Below, piece after piece: positions 1 through 5,714 of a DNA stretch of 5,714 bases (within the stretch, counting starts at the first letter, position 1; each line of letters begins with the position of its first letter). The translations under genes were made by a program, and so were the position numbers. Origin of the DNA: Candidatus Pelagibacterales bacterium (lineage in GTDB: Bacteria > Pseudomonadota > Alphaproteobacteria > Pelagibacterales > AG-422-B15); the NCBI GenBank assembly GCA_016777745.1, contig JADHQX010000093.1, positions 1 to 5,714 of the forward strand, written 5' to 3'. A model generated the notes under the pieces. It searched no databases. It saw only the letters and a program-made list of their open reading frames with translations, and was not told where the DNA came from.

Positions 1-209
1 ATTTCATGTCTAAGAAGTTTCAGAGCGCAAGCTTGGATCATGTAATGTGGTTTCATGGAAAAGTTAATTTTAATAATTGGATTTTGCATCACATGCATAG
101 CCCCATATCTCAAAATGCTAGAGGATTTTCTCGAGGCTCTATTTATACAAAATCAGGAAAATTAATTGCATCAACAGCCCAAGAAGGATTAATGCGTATT
201 TGGGATTAG
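1..209 (+). CDS. tesB: Acyl-CoA thioesterase II (TesB), C-terminal part, 5' truncated
   Basis: This is the end of a cytoplasmic double-hotdog thioesterase that hydrolyses acyl-CoA to free fatty acid and CoA. The reading frame is open to the left edge (the codon at 3-5 is Phe), so the ATG at 6 is most likely internal. The visible 68 residues follow the second hotdog domain of E. coli TesB: the SLDHVMWFH stretch, an NNW motif, ARGFSRG, and the closing ASTAQEGLMR. E. coli TesB uses Asp204, Thr228 and Gln278. By motif alignment the Ser of ASLDH takes the Thr228 position (Ser is also used in the human peroxisomal homologue) and the Gln of AQEG takes the Gln278 position. The catalytic Asp lies outside the window. 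The family is about 285 residues, so roughly three quarters is missing. The stop is TAG at 207-209. The next gene follows within a few bases in the same direction, suggesting cotranscription. Confidence 0.9.
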   Translation, partial: FMSKKFQSASLDHVMWFHGKVNFNNWILHHMHSPISQNARGFSRGSIYTKSGKLIASTAQEGLMRIWD

Positions 210-213
210 CCAC

Positions 214-297
214 TTGATACTGATTTTTTTTACAAAAGTTGTATTGAAGTCTTTTCTCCTCACAGCTTTTATTTTTGCCTCCATGCAAACTGGTGCA
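214..297 (+). other. Predicted Sec signal peptide of the amidohydrolase
   Basis: The N-terminus has lysines at residues 8 and 12 (counting from TTG 214), a hydrophobic core from about 13 to 22 (SFLLTAFIFA), then a polar region ending TGA before DES. This is consistent with type I signal peptidase cleavage after Ala28. If translation starts at TTG 244, the signal is a standard 18 residues beginning M-K. There is no cysteine at the cleavage region, so a lipoprotein is not indicated. Seen by eye, not scored. Confidence 0.6.
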
Positions 298-1944
298 GAT
301 GAAAGTGGAGAAATTAAGATATTTATTGCCAAAGATATTCTTACTCTCAATCTGAATAATGATTCAGCTGAGGCAGTTGCTACTCAAGGATCTAAAATTT
401 TAAATGTTGGCTCCCAGGAAGAACTCACTTCCATTTATCCAAACGCAACTGTAATCTCTACGTATGATAAAGCCACTATAGTTCCGGGCTTTATTGAGCA
501 TCACATTCATCCATTTTTAGCTGCTGTAACAATGAATTCTGAAATTTTAGCAATAGAGGATTGGTATTTGCCTTCAAAAACGTCTAAGGGTGTTAGAGAT
601 AGACTAAGTTATTTATCACATCTATCTGAAATTGAAAAAAATCATCCTTCAAATGATCCATTGATTTCTTGGGGTTTTCACCACTATTTCCACGGAAGAT
701 TAATCAAATCTGATTTAGATAATATTTCCTCAACTCGACCAATTATTATTATTCATAGATCTTTCCATGAATTTATTTTAAATACCCCAGCAATGGAGTT
801 GTTAGGAATAAACAAAAATGCATACAGCAACCTTGGAGAGGATGAACAATTAGTTAACTTTGATGATGGTCACTTCTCCGAGCGAGGGGCAATAATTGTG
901 CTACCCAAATTGATGCGGATATTAGCCGAGCCTACAAAATTAATTCAAGGTTTTCAGAAAACGCAAGAGTATTTACATCGTAATGGTATTACAGTCATCG
1001 GAAATCCAGGTTCAATGTATAACAAGGATCTTCAGGCAGCAAAGAATCTTATCTTTGGAAATTTAGACGCACCTTTCGAATCATATTTTTTTCCAAGTGC
1101 ATTAAATATATCTGAGCAGCTTGAATTAAATAGAGTCTTGGCTGCTGCAACTGAGCAAACAACCTGGGGTGCTGGAAAATTAAATTATTTACCTAAGCAT
1201 ATCAAGCTATTTACTGATGGCGCTATGTACTCTCAAAACATGGTTATGCGAGATGGCTACATAGATCAGCATCAGGGCTCATGGCTAATGAGTCTAGAAA
1301 TCTTTGAAAATCTTTTCAAGATCTTTTGGGATGATGAATATCAAATTCATATCCATCAGAATGGTGATGCAGCTCTAGATAGGATCCTTACAACACTAGA
1401 AAAGAACCTCGATGACAACCCGAGATTGGATCATCGTACCACTGTGGTTCATTTTGGATATTCGGCAAAAGATCAACTCAAAAGAATGAAAGAATTAGGC
1501 GTAATAGTAAGCGCAAATCCATATTATGTTACAGCTCTTTCAGATTTATATAGCAGAAAAGGGGTTGGCCTCGAGCGGTCTCAGGAAATGGTTAGATTGG
1601 GCGATCTAACAAAAGAGGGAATTAAATTTGCTCTTCATTCTGATATGCCGATGGCACCAGCCTCTCCGTTGATGTTAATGCATGCTGCCATTAATAGAGA
1701 TAACTTTGCAGGCAAAGTTGCTGGACCTAATCAAAGAATTAGCAGTATCGAGGCATTGAGAGCTCTAACAATAAATGCAGCTTATGTTTTGAGATTAGAG
1801 AAAATGTATGGATCGATAGAAGTCGGCAAATATGCAAATTTTACTATTTTAGATAGAAATCCTTTAAAAATTAAAAATCATGAGATAAAAAATATTAAAA
1901 TTTTGGGCACAGTTTTAAAAGGAGAAACACTTTCCATAAATTGA
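214..1944 (+). CDS. Exported YtcJ/NfdA-like metal-dependent amidohydrolase
   Basis: A TIM-barrel amidohydrolase, probably a periplasmic or secreted metal-dependent hydrolase of an amide, formamide or related C-N bond; the substrate cannot be read from sequence. Residue numbers count from the TTG at 214 (576 aa). A hydrophobic export signal occupies about 12-28. The metal-site HxH is in PGFIEHHIHP (H97, H99). A conserved Lys sits in KLFTDGA (K331), further His in HIHQNGD (H381) and VVHFGYS (H413), and the barrel Asp in HSDMP (D477). The C-terminal beta-sandwich closes with GSIEVGKYANFTILDRNP, typical of the family. Length matches YtcJ-like proteins (about 530-600 aa). The start is uncertain: no ATG precedes the signal segment. 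TTG 214 has a weak GGGA eight bases upstream, while TTG 244 gives a more classical signal peptide (MKSFLLTAFIF...). ATG 283 would delete the signal. The gene begins 4 bases after the thioesterase stop, so it may share that transcript. Family call is firm, reaction is not. Confidence 0.88.
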   Translation: MILIFFTKVVLKSFLLTAFIFASMQTGADESGEIKIFIAKDILTLNLNNDSAEAVATQGSKILNVGSQEELTSIYPNATVISTYDKATIVPGFIEHHIHPFLAAVTMNSEILAIEDWYLPSKTSKGVRDRLSYLSHLSEIEKNHPSNDPLISWGFHHYFHGRLIKSDLDNISSTRPIIIIHRSFHEFILNTPAMELLGINKNAYSNLGEDEQLVNFDDGHFSERGAIIVLPKLMRILAEPTKLIQGFQKTQEYLHRNGITVIGNPGSMYNKDLQAAKNLIFGNLDAPFESYFFPSALNISEQLELNRVLAAATEQTTWGAGKLNYLPKHIKLFTDGAMYSQNMVMRDGYIDQHQGSWLMSLEIFENLFKIFWDDEYQIHIHQNGDAALDRILTTLEKNLDDNPRLDHRTTVVHFGYSAKDQLKRMKELGVIVSANPYYVTALSDLYSRKGVGLERSQEMVRLGDLTKEGIKFALHSDMPMAPASPLMLMHAAINRDNFAGKVAGPNQRISSIEALRALTINAAYVLRLEKMYGSIEVGKYANFTILDRNPLKIKNHEIKNIKILGTVLKGETLSIN

Positions 1945-2011
1945 TAATTTTCATGCGAAGCCTTTAAAAACAATTTCACAACCTAGGCTCTAGTAAAATT
2001 TATAAAAATCT

Positions 2012-2020
2012 TGGTATAGT
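2012..2020 (+). promoter_or_regulatory. Extended -10 promoter for the TerB-like gene
   Basis: The sequence TGGTATAGT is a TGn extended -10 with the hexamer TATAGT at 2015-2020, 27 bases before the ATG at 2048. No good -35 hexamer lies at the usual distance, which extended -10 promoters tolerate. The predicted leader is about 20 bases, A/T-rich, and has no Shine-Dalgarno motif. The rest of the 1945-2047 gap shows no convincing terminator; the only inverted repeat (AGCCT at 1959, AGGCT at 1985) is short and lacks a T-tract. Confidence 0.45.
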
Positions 2021-2047
2021 TATTTTTTAAATTACTCATCTTTATAT

Positions 2048-2467
2048 ATGTTATCTATTTTCAAAAAAAAATTATTTGCTGATATCTCAGGAAATGCTGA
2101 GGACATGCCGCCTCATGTTTCTGCTGTTTTATGCTTGATGATTGAGATTGCTCGAATGGATGGAAAAATTGATGAAATTGAAATAGATGAGATTAAAAAT
2201 TTCTACTTAGATCTTTACCCAAATGGTAATTTTTCTCAAGCCTTTGAAGAGCTAAAAGATTGGACAAGTCATAAAGAATCCTTCAATCCTTTTATTAATA
2301 TTATTAATAGCAATTGCACCAAAAAGATGAAAATAGAAATCCTATCAAATATCTGGAATGTCATACTGTCTGATGGAATAGTCGATCAGTATGAAAATTC
2401 TCTTTTTATGCAGATTGGCGAAATGTTGCTAATTGGCAAAGATGAGCTTGCAAGTATTCAAGGCTAA
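2048..2467 (+). CDS. TerB-like (tellurite resistance TerB family) small acidic protein
   Basis: A 139-residue, probably cytoplasmic, all-helical protein resembling the TerB/COG4103 group. TerB-like domains often bind metal through acidic loops, but the role of stand-alone family members is unknown, and nothing here points to actual tellurite resistance. Two copies of a DGxxDxxE motif are visible: D38-G39-x-x-D42-x-x-E45 within a helix after a VLCLMIEIAR segment, and D109-G110-x-x-D113-x-x-E116 after ILSNIWNVILS. They are 71 residues apart and suggest an internal duplication typical of the fold. There is no signal peptide or membrane segment; the first residues (LSIFKKKLF) are basic. The ATG at 2048 has no Shine-Dalgarno but sits below an extended -10 promoter. 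A run of nine A bases (2063-2071) covers codons 6-8. The gene stands alone, converging on the hydrolase with one base between stop codons. Confidence 0.75.
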   Translation: MLSIFKKKLFADISGNAEDMPPHVSAVLCLMIEIARMDGKIDEIEIDEIKNFYLDLYPNGNFSQAFEELKDWTSHKESFNPFINIINSNCTKKMKIEILSNIWNVILSDGIVDQYENSLFMQIGEMLLIGKDELASIQG

Positions 2468-2468
2468 C

Positions 2469-3383
2469 TTAAGAGGCAAGTTGCAAGTGATCTAACAGAT
2501 CTTTTTCAAACTGAACTAGAATTTCTGGTTCAATCAAGTGCCTCATTTCATCAATAATTTTTAGTTTGCTATGCGGTATTAATTTATGCATTTTATAGGC
2601 ATTCTTTAGCCGAATCATTGGGTCTTGCTTGCCATGAATAATTAAAGTTGGTGCTTTAATCTTTTGTATTTTTTTTAGTCTATCTTTAGAAGCTAAGATT
2701 GATAATAGCTGTCTTGCATATCCAGAACCATCTTGAGCACGATTTAAATTTTGAATAGTTTCCTCTCTAAATTCTGGAGTATCTACAACCCGACCCTCCA
2801 TACCAATAAGGGAAACAATCTTAATCTCTCTTTCAATTACTTCCTCTGCAGATGCATTAGGATTTCTAGATCTTTCCATCATAAGCTCTCTGACAGGTTT
2901 TGAAGGAGCATTGATTGGGCTTGGCGTTGAGGCAGTTGAGGCAATCAGAGTAAATGATTTAACTTTTTGAGGATATTGGGCGCTGATGATCTGAGCAATC
3001 ATCCCGCCCATTGAGGTCCCTAAAATATGAGCTTGATCTATATTCAATGTCTCAAGCAGTTTCATACCATCATCGGCCATATCATCGATGGTATATTCTG
3101 CTTGAATAGGCAGTCTCAAAAAGTATTTAAAATAATCCAATACAAAAGATGGAGTTCCCAGAAATCTTGAGGATAAACCGACATCTCTATTATCGTATGT
3201 AATAGGCCTGAAATTATGAGCTTTTAAGAAATGGATTAGATGAGGGGGCCAATGGACTAGTTGAGCTCCCAAACCATGTACCATGAGAATCGGATCTCCA
3301 TCTATAGGACCGTAGTCTCGGTAAAATATTTTTACTCCGTCATTTTCAGCAAATCCCTCGGTATACTGCTCATTTGGATTCAT
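2469..3383 (-). CDS. Alpha/beta hydrolase (RdmC / proline-iminopeptidase-like esterase)
   Basis: A 304-residue alpha/beta-hydrolase-fold enzyme, probably a cytoplasmic esterase, since there is no signal peptide. Visible in order: the oxyanion-region HG at H36-G37 (MVHGLGAQ), a TYDNRDVGLSSRF segment at 62-74 characteristic of the group containing aclacinomycin methylesterase RdmC, the nucleophile elbow GTSMGG with S124, the acid D254 in HGKQDP, and the catalytic H282 in EMRHLIEP. The lid or cap region lies between about 155 and 235. The triad is complete and the length is typical, so the enzyme should be active. The substrate is unknown; in-family reactions include carboxylic ester and peptide-imine cleavage. 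It is transcribed divergently from the sugar symporter across a 97-base gap, so a shared regulator is possible. The ATG at 3383-3381 lacks a Shine-Dalgarno, and the protein opens a few residues before the usual first strand. Confidence 0.88.
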   Translation of the reverse strand: MNPNEQYTEGFAENDGVKIFYRDYGPIDGDPILMVHGLGAQLVHWPPHLIHFLKAHNFRPITYDNRDVGLSSRFLGTPSFVLDYFKYFLRLPIQAEYTIDDMADDGMKLLETLNIDQAHILGTSMGGMIAQIISAQYPQKVKSFTLIASTASTPSPINAPSKPVRELMMERSRNPNASAEEVIEREIKIVSLIGMEGRVVDTPEFREETIQNLNRAQDGSGYARQLLSILASKDRLKKIQKIKAPTLIIHGKQDPMIRLKNAYKMHKLIPHSKLKIIDEMRHLIEPEILVQFEKDLLDHLQLAS

Positions 3384-3406
3384 AAACTATCAAGTGCTTT
3401 TGTTTG

Positions 3407-3412
3407 ATTATA
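3407..3412 (-). promoter_or_regulatory. Putative -10 box for the alpha/beta hydrolase gene
   Basis: Read on the minus strand this is a perfect TATAAT, 23 bases before the ATG, predicting a leader of roughly 17 bases with no Shine-Dalgarno motif. No convincing -35 hexamer occurs 16-18 bases upstream, and the surroundings are A/T-rich, so chance occurrence is possible. A short inverted repeat, AGTGC (3393-3397) and GCACT (3426-3430), flanks the box. Confidence 0.35.
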
Positions 3413-3439
3413 TTTTTATACTAATGCACTCTCTAAATA

Positions 3440-3468
3440 TTACCAACCGCAGATAAGACTGATATAGT
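3440..3468 (+). promoter_or_regulatory. Promoter of the symporter-dehydrogenase pair, near-leaderless
   Basis: A TTACCA -35 (3440-3445, four of six to TTGACA) and a TATAGT -10 (3463-3468) are separated by 17 bases. The -10 is extended by TGA (3460-3462). Only 12 bases separate the -10 from the ATG at 3481, so transcription would start about 5 bases before the start codon, giving an essentially leaderless mRNA. A small dyad, GACT (3457-3460) and AGTC (3466-3469), overlaps the -10. Confidence 0.5.
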
Positions 3469-3480
3469 CAATGAATATTT

Positions 3481-4839
3481 ATGATCTCAGGCACAGTATC
3501 AAATAAAGTTAGAGCAGCCTATGGCATTGGGGATTATGCAATTTGTCTGTATTGGAGTGGAGTCGGTTTATATCTTCTTTATTTTTATACTGATGTAGTT
3601 GGAATAACTCCTTTGTTAGCAGGTTGGATATATGCACTTGGTATAGCCTGGGATGCAATTACAGACCCATTTATGGGATATCTTGCAGAAAGAACTAGGA
3701 CTAAAATGGGTAGCTACCGACCCTATATTTTTTACGGTGCAATTCCATTAGCCTTCTCTTTTGTATTACTTTTTTGGGTTCCTCCATTTGAAGGCCTAAC
3801 GCTATTTATTTTTTTATTAACAGTTAATTTGGTTCATAGAACGTGTTTTACCATTGTTAGTGTCCCGTATTCTTCTCTTACAGCAAGGATTACCGATGAT
3901 AGTGATGAGCGAACTAAGCTTACCACCGCAAGAATGATAGGGGCGTCTTTTGGCACTCTTTCAGTTTCAGCGCTCGGTTTTCCAATTGTTTTGTGGTTTG
4001 GAGGCGGTGATGAAGCAGTAGGTTTTATCTTTCTTGGCATGATTTGCGGTCTGACAGCCATTCTTGTTTTAAGTATCACCGTTAGATTTGTTAAAGAAAG
4101 AGAGTTTAATTTTAGTTCAGCACAGATACCAAGTTTTTCAAAGGTATCAAGATCAGTTGCGCAGAATTATCCATTTTGGATTGTGTTTGGATCTATTTTA
4201 ATTCTTGGGTCAACCTCTATTATGTTTAATAACAACTTAATTTATTACGTTAAGTATTTTCTTGATCTTCATGAGTACCAAGGATTAATTCTAGGAGTGA
4301 GCAGTGGAGCGGCTCTTTTAGCAATACCTTTTTGGGCATATGCAGCTCTAAAAATTGGGAAGAGAAATTCTTGGATGGCTGCTATGTTATTGCTGTTGGT
4401 AGGATTCTTAATTTTTTATTTTTATCCAATTACCTCTCTTAACGAGTTACTGCTTGTGTTGGCGTTCATAGGAATCGGTAATGGCGCTACGGGAGTATTA
4501 TTTTGGTCAATGCTTCCAGATACAATCGAATATGGAGAATGGAAAACAAAAGTCAGAACAGAGTCTTCTTTATATGGCTTCATGACTTTTGCTCAAAAGG
4601 GTGCAATAGCTTTTGCAGCCATTCTATTGGGCATGGCATTAACTCAAATCGGTTTTGAGCCCAATGAAATTCAGTCAGAGGAAACGTTATCCGGATTAAA
4701 ATTTATTATGACCTGGATACCTTTAACAGGAATTTTTATTAGTTTTGTTTTAGTTTCCTTTTATCCCATAGACAAAAGCTTTCATCAAAAGCTAATAAAT
4801 GAAATTGAGGCAAGAAAACTAGGTAATGCGTCAAATTAA
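3481..4839 (+). CDS. GPH-family (MelB-like) sugar:cation symporter
   Basis: A 452-residue inner-membrane MFS transporter of the glycoside-pentoside-hexuronide family, expected to import a sugar or glycoside with a cation. About 12 hydrophobic helices are visible. Family marks in order: the N-terminal YGIGDYA and YLLYFYTDVVG (helix 1), helix 2-loop WDAITDPFMGYLAERTRT followed by GSYRPY (D58, D62 and R80; the two Asp match MelB D55 and D59 of the cation site), VPYSSLTARITDDSDERT (129-145) after helix 4, and LPDTIEYGEWKTKVRTES (345-362) leading to helix 11 with K373 in FAQKGAIAFA, matching MelB K377. MelB D124 is replaced here by S127. There is no signal peptide, as expected. The ATG at 3481 fits the family N-terminus although no Shine-Dalgarno is present; a promoter lies directly upstream. 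The 3' end overlaps the oxidoreductase start by 14 bases, so the two are probably translated from one mRNA. Sugar specificity cannot be assigned. Confidence 0.9.
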   Translation: MISGTVSNKVRAAYGIGDYAICLYWSGVGLYLLYFYTDVVGITPLLAGWIYALGIAWDAITDPFMGYLAERTRTKMGSYRPYIFYGAIPLAFSFVLLFWVPPFEGLTLFIFLLTVNLVHRTCFTIVSVPYSSLTARITDDSDERTKLTTARMIGASFGTLSVSALGFPIVLWFGGGDEAVGFIFLGMICGLTAILVLSITVRFVKEREFNFSSAQIPSFSKVSRSVAQNYPFWIVFGSILILGSTSIMFNNNLIYYVKYFLDLHEYQGLILGVSSGAALLAIPFWAYAALKIGKRNSWMAAMLLLLVGFLIFYFYPITSLNELLLVLAFIGIGNGATGVLFWSMLPDTIEYGEWKTKVRTESSLYGFMTFAQKGAIAFAAILLGMALTQIGFEPNEIQSEETLSGLKFIMTWIPLTGIFISFVLVSFYPIDKSFHQKLINEIEARKLGNASN

Positions 4840-5714
4840 TTGGGGGATCATTGGGCCTGGTTCTATTGCTGAAGCATTTTCTTATTCTATTAAAGGGACA
4901 ACAAATTCTAAATTAATAAGTGTCTTTGGAAGAAACCCTCAAAAAACAGATAGTTTTGCTAGCAAGTTTAATCTGGATCCGCATCATCGATTGAGTGATT
5001 TTATCTCCTCTAAAGAAATAGATGCTATTTACATAGCAACTCCCCACAGCGAACATTTTTTTTACGCGTTAGAGGCAATTAAAAATGGTAAGCATGTTCT
5101 TTGCGAAAAGCCGCTTACAATGAATGCTTATGAGAGCATGGTGTTATTAGATCTTGCTAATTCAAAAAAAGTATTCTTGATGGAGGCTTTTATGTATAGA
5201 TGTCATCCGCAAACAAGAAATATCTTAGAAAATTTAAGCTTTCTACCGGATTCAAAAGAAAAAATTTTGATTGAAGCTTCTTTTGGATTTAAAGCAGATG
5301 TTCCAGAGGCTCATAGACTAAGAAACCCAAATCTAGGCGGCGGGGCCATATTGGATGTTGGATGTTATCCGCTGACAATGGCCAAATTAATAGCGGGTCA
5401 TTTGCAGGGCCTATCTTTTGCAGAACCCAAAAGGATATCTGCAACAGGCCAATTAGATGAGACGGGCGTTGATCTTCAGTCACATGCAAATATAGTTTTT
5501 AGTGATTCAATTAAAGCAAAAATAAGTTGTGCCATTAATGAAAATTTTTTAAACAATCTTGTTATCTCTAGTGGTAAATATTCTATTTCAGTCTCCGATC
5601 CATGGCATTGTGGGCAGTTCAATGAAGGCAATTCCTCTATTCATCTTTTAAATGAAGGTGTCAGCAGTCAAGAGATTAAGTGCATCGATAATGACGGCTT
5701 ATTCACCAGAGAGA
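4826..5714 (+). CDS. Gfo/Idh/MocA oxidoreductase (dihydrodiol / sugar dehydrogenase-like), 3' truncated
   Basis: A cytoplasmic NAD(P)-dependent dehydrogenase acting on a sugar, polyol or diol hydroxyl; 296 codons are visible and the frame is open at the right edge. The Rossmann motif is GIIGPGSIAEAF (G7-F18, GxGxIA type). The second strand ends VFGRN, with R36 suggesting NADP preference. The family EKP motif is at 94-96 (VLCEKPLT), followed by MEAFMYRCHP (119-128), seen in the dimeric dihydrodiol dehydrogenase / D-xylose dehydrogenase branch. GGGAILDVGCYPL (171-183) supplies D177 and Y181; K95 and Y181 match the proposed catalytic Lys and Tyr of that branch. The start is well fixed: an in-frame TAG at 4820-4822 lies just before the ATG, which is placed right for the nucleotide-binding fold. 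Family members are about 320-340 aa, so a few dozen residues are missing. Overlapping the symporter gene by 14 bases implies translational coupling and a shared substrate pathway. Confidence 0.9.
   Translation, partial: MRQINWGIIGPGSIAEAFSYSIKGTTNSKLISVFGRNPQKTDSFASKFNLDPHHRLSDFISSKEIDAIYIATPHSEHFFYALEAIKNGKHVLCEKPLTMNAYESMVLLDLANSKKVFLMEAFMYRCHPQTRNILENLSFLPDSKEKILIEASFGFKADVPEAHRLRNPNLGGGAILDVGCYPLTMAKLIAGHLQGLSFAEPKRISATGQLDETGVDLQSHANIVFSDSIKAKISCAINENFLNNLVISSGKYSISVSDPWHCGQFNEGNSSIHLLNEGVSSQEIKCIDNDGLFTRE

Noticed and set aside
1959..1989. AGCCT/AGGCT inverted repeat after the amidohydrolase as a terminator
   Set aside because: The arms are only 5 bases, the loop is 21 bases, and no T-tract follows directly.
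2048..2467. Tellurite resistance function for the TerB-like gene
   Set aside because: No other ter genes are present, and stand-alone TerB-like proteins of this size have no demonstrated resistance role.
3393..3430. AGTGC/GCACT dyad in the divergent region as an operator
   Set aside because: Five-base arms 28 bases apart are expected by chance, and no regulator gene is adjacent to support it.
3457..3469. GACT-AGTC dyad over the symporter -10 box as a repressor site
   Set aside because: Four-base arms are too short to call; mentioned only as part of the promoter entry.
3834..4079. 81-codon minus-strand open frame inside the symporter gene
   Set aside because: It is antisense to a well-supported membrane protein, its translation resembles no family I recognise, and it has no promoter or start context. 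It is a shadow frame.
5289..5489. 66-codon minus-strand open frame inside the oxidoreductase gene
   Set aside because: It lies opposite the conserved GGGAILDVGCYPL region, whose frame is clearly coding. It is a shadow frame.

Overview
The window is AT-rich, gene-dense bacterial chromosome. The protein families (a TesB thioesterase end, a short two-repeat TerB-like protein, a YtcJ-like amidohydrolase, a GPH-type symporter), the low GC and the very short intergenic gaps fit a streamlined marine gammaproteobacterium such as the SAR86 clade. That placement is inference from gene style, not a database match. No mobile element, CRISPR array, tRNA or rRNA was seen.

Layout, left to right. (1) The last 68 codons of an acyl-CoA thioesterase II gene (tesB) run in from the left edge. 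(2) Four bases after its stop, in the same direction, an exported amidohydrolase of the YtcJ/NfdA type begins from a TTG codon. (3) After a 103-base gap with an extended -10 promoter comes a 139-residue TerB-like acidic protein. (4) It converges, with one base between the stop codons, on a minus-strand alpha/beta hydrolase with a complete Ser-Asp-His triad. (5) A 97-base divergent promoter region follows. (6) It leads into a plus-strand pair: a 12-helix GPH-family sugar/cation symporter whose last 14 bases overlap a Gfo/Idh/MocA oxidoreductase that runs off the right edge.

Functionally, the clearest unit is the symporter plus oxidoreductase pair, which looks like an uptake-and-oxidation module for a sugar or related polyol or diol. 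The thioesterase and amidohydrolase may share a transcript, but no shared pathway is evident. The TerB-like gene and the hydrolase are single-gene units. All intergenic gaps are shorter than 300 bases.

I found no novel multi-gene system. The points most worth a second look are the near-leaderless promoter and matching extended -10 boxes, the coupled transporter-dehydrogenase overlap, the uncertain non-ATG start of the amidohydrolase, and the duplicated acidic motif in the TerB-like protein.
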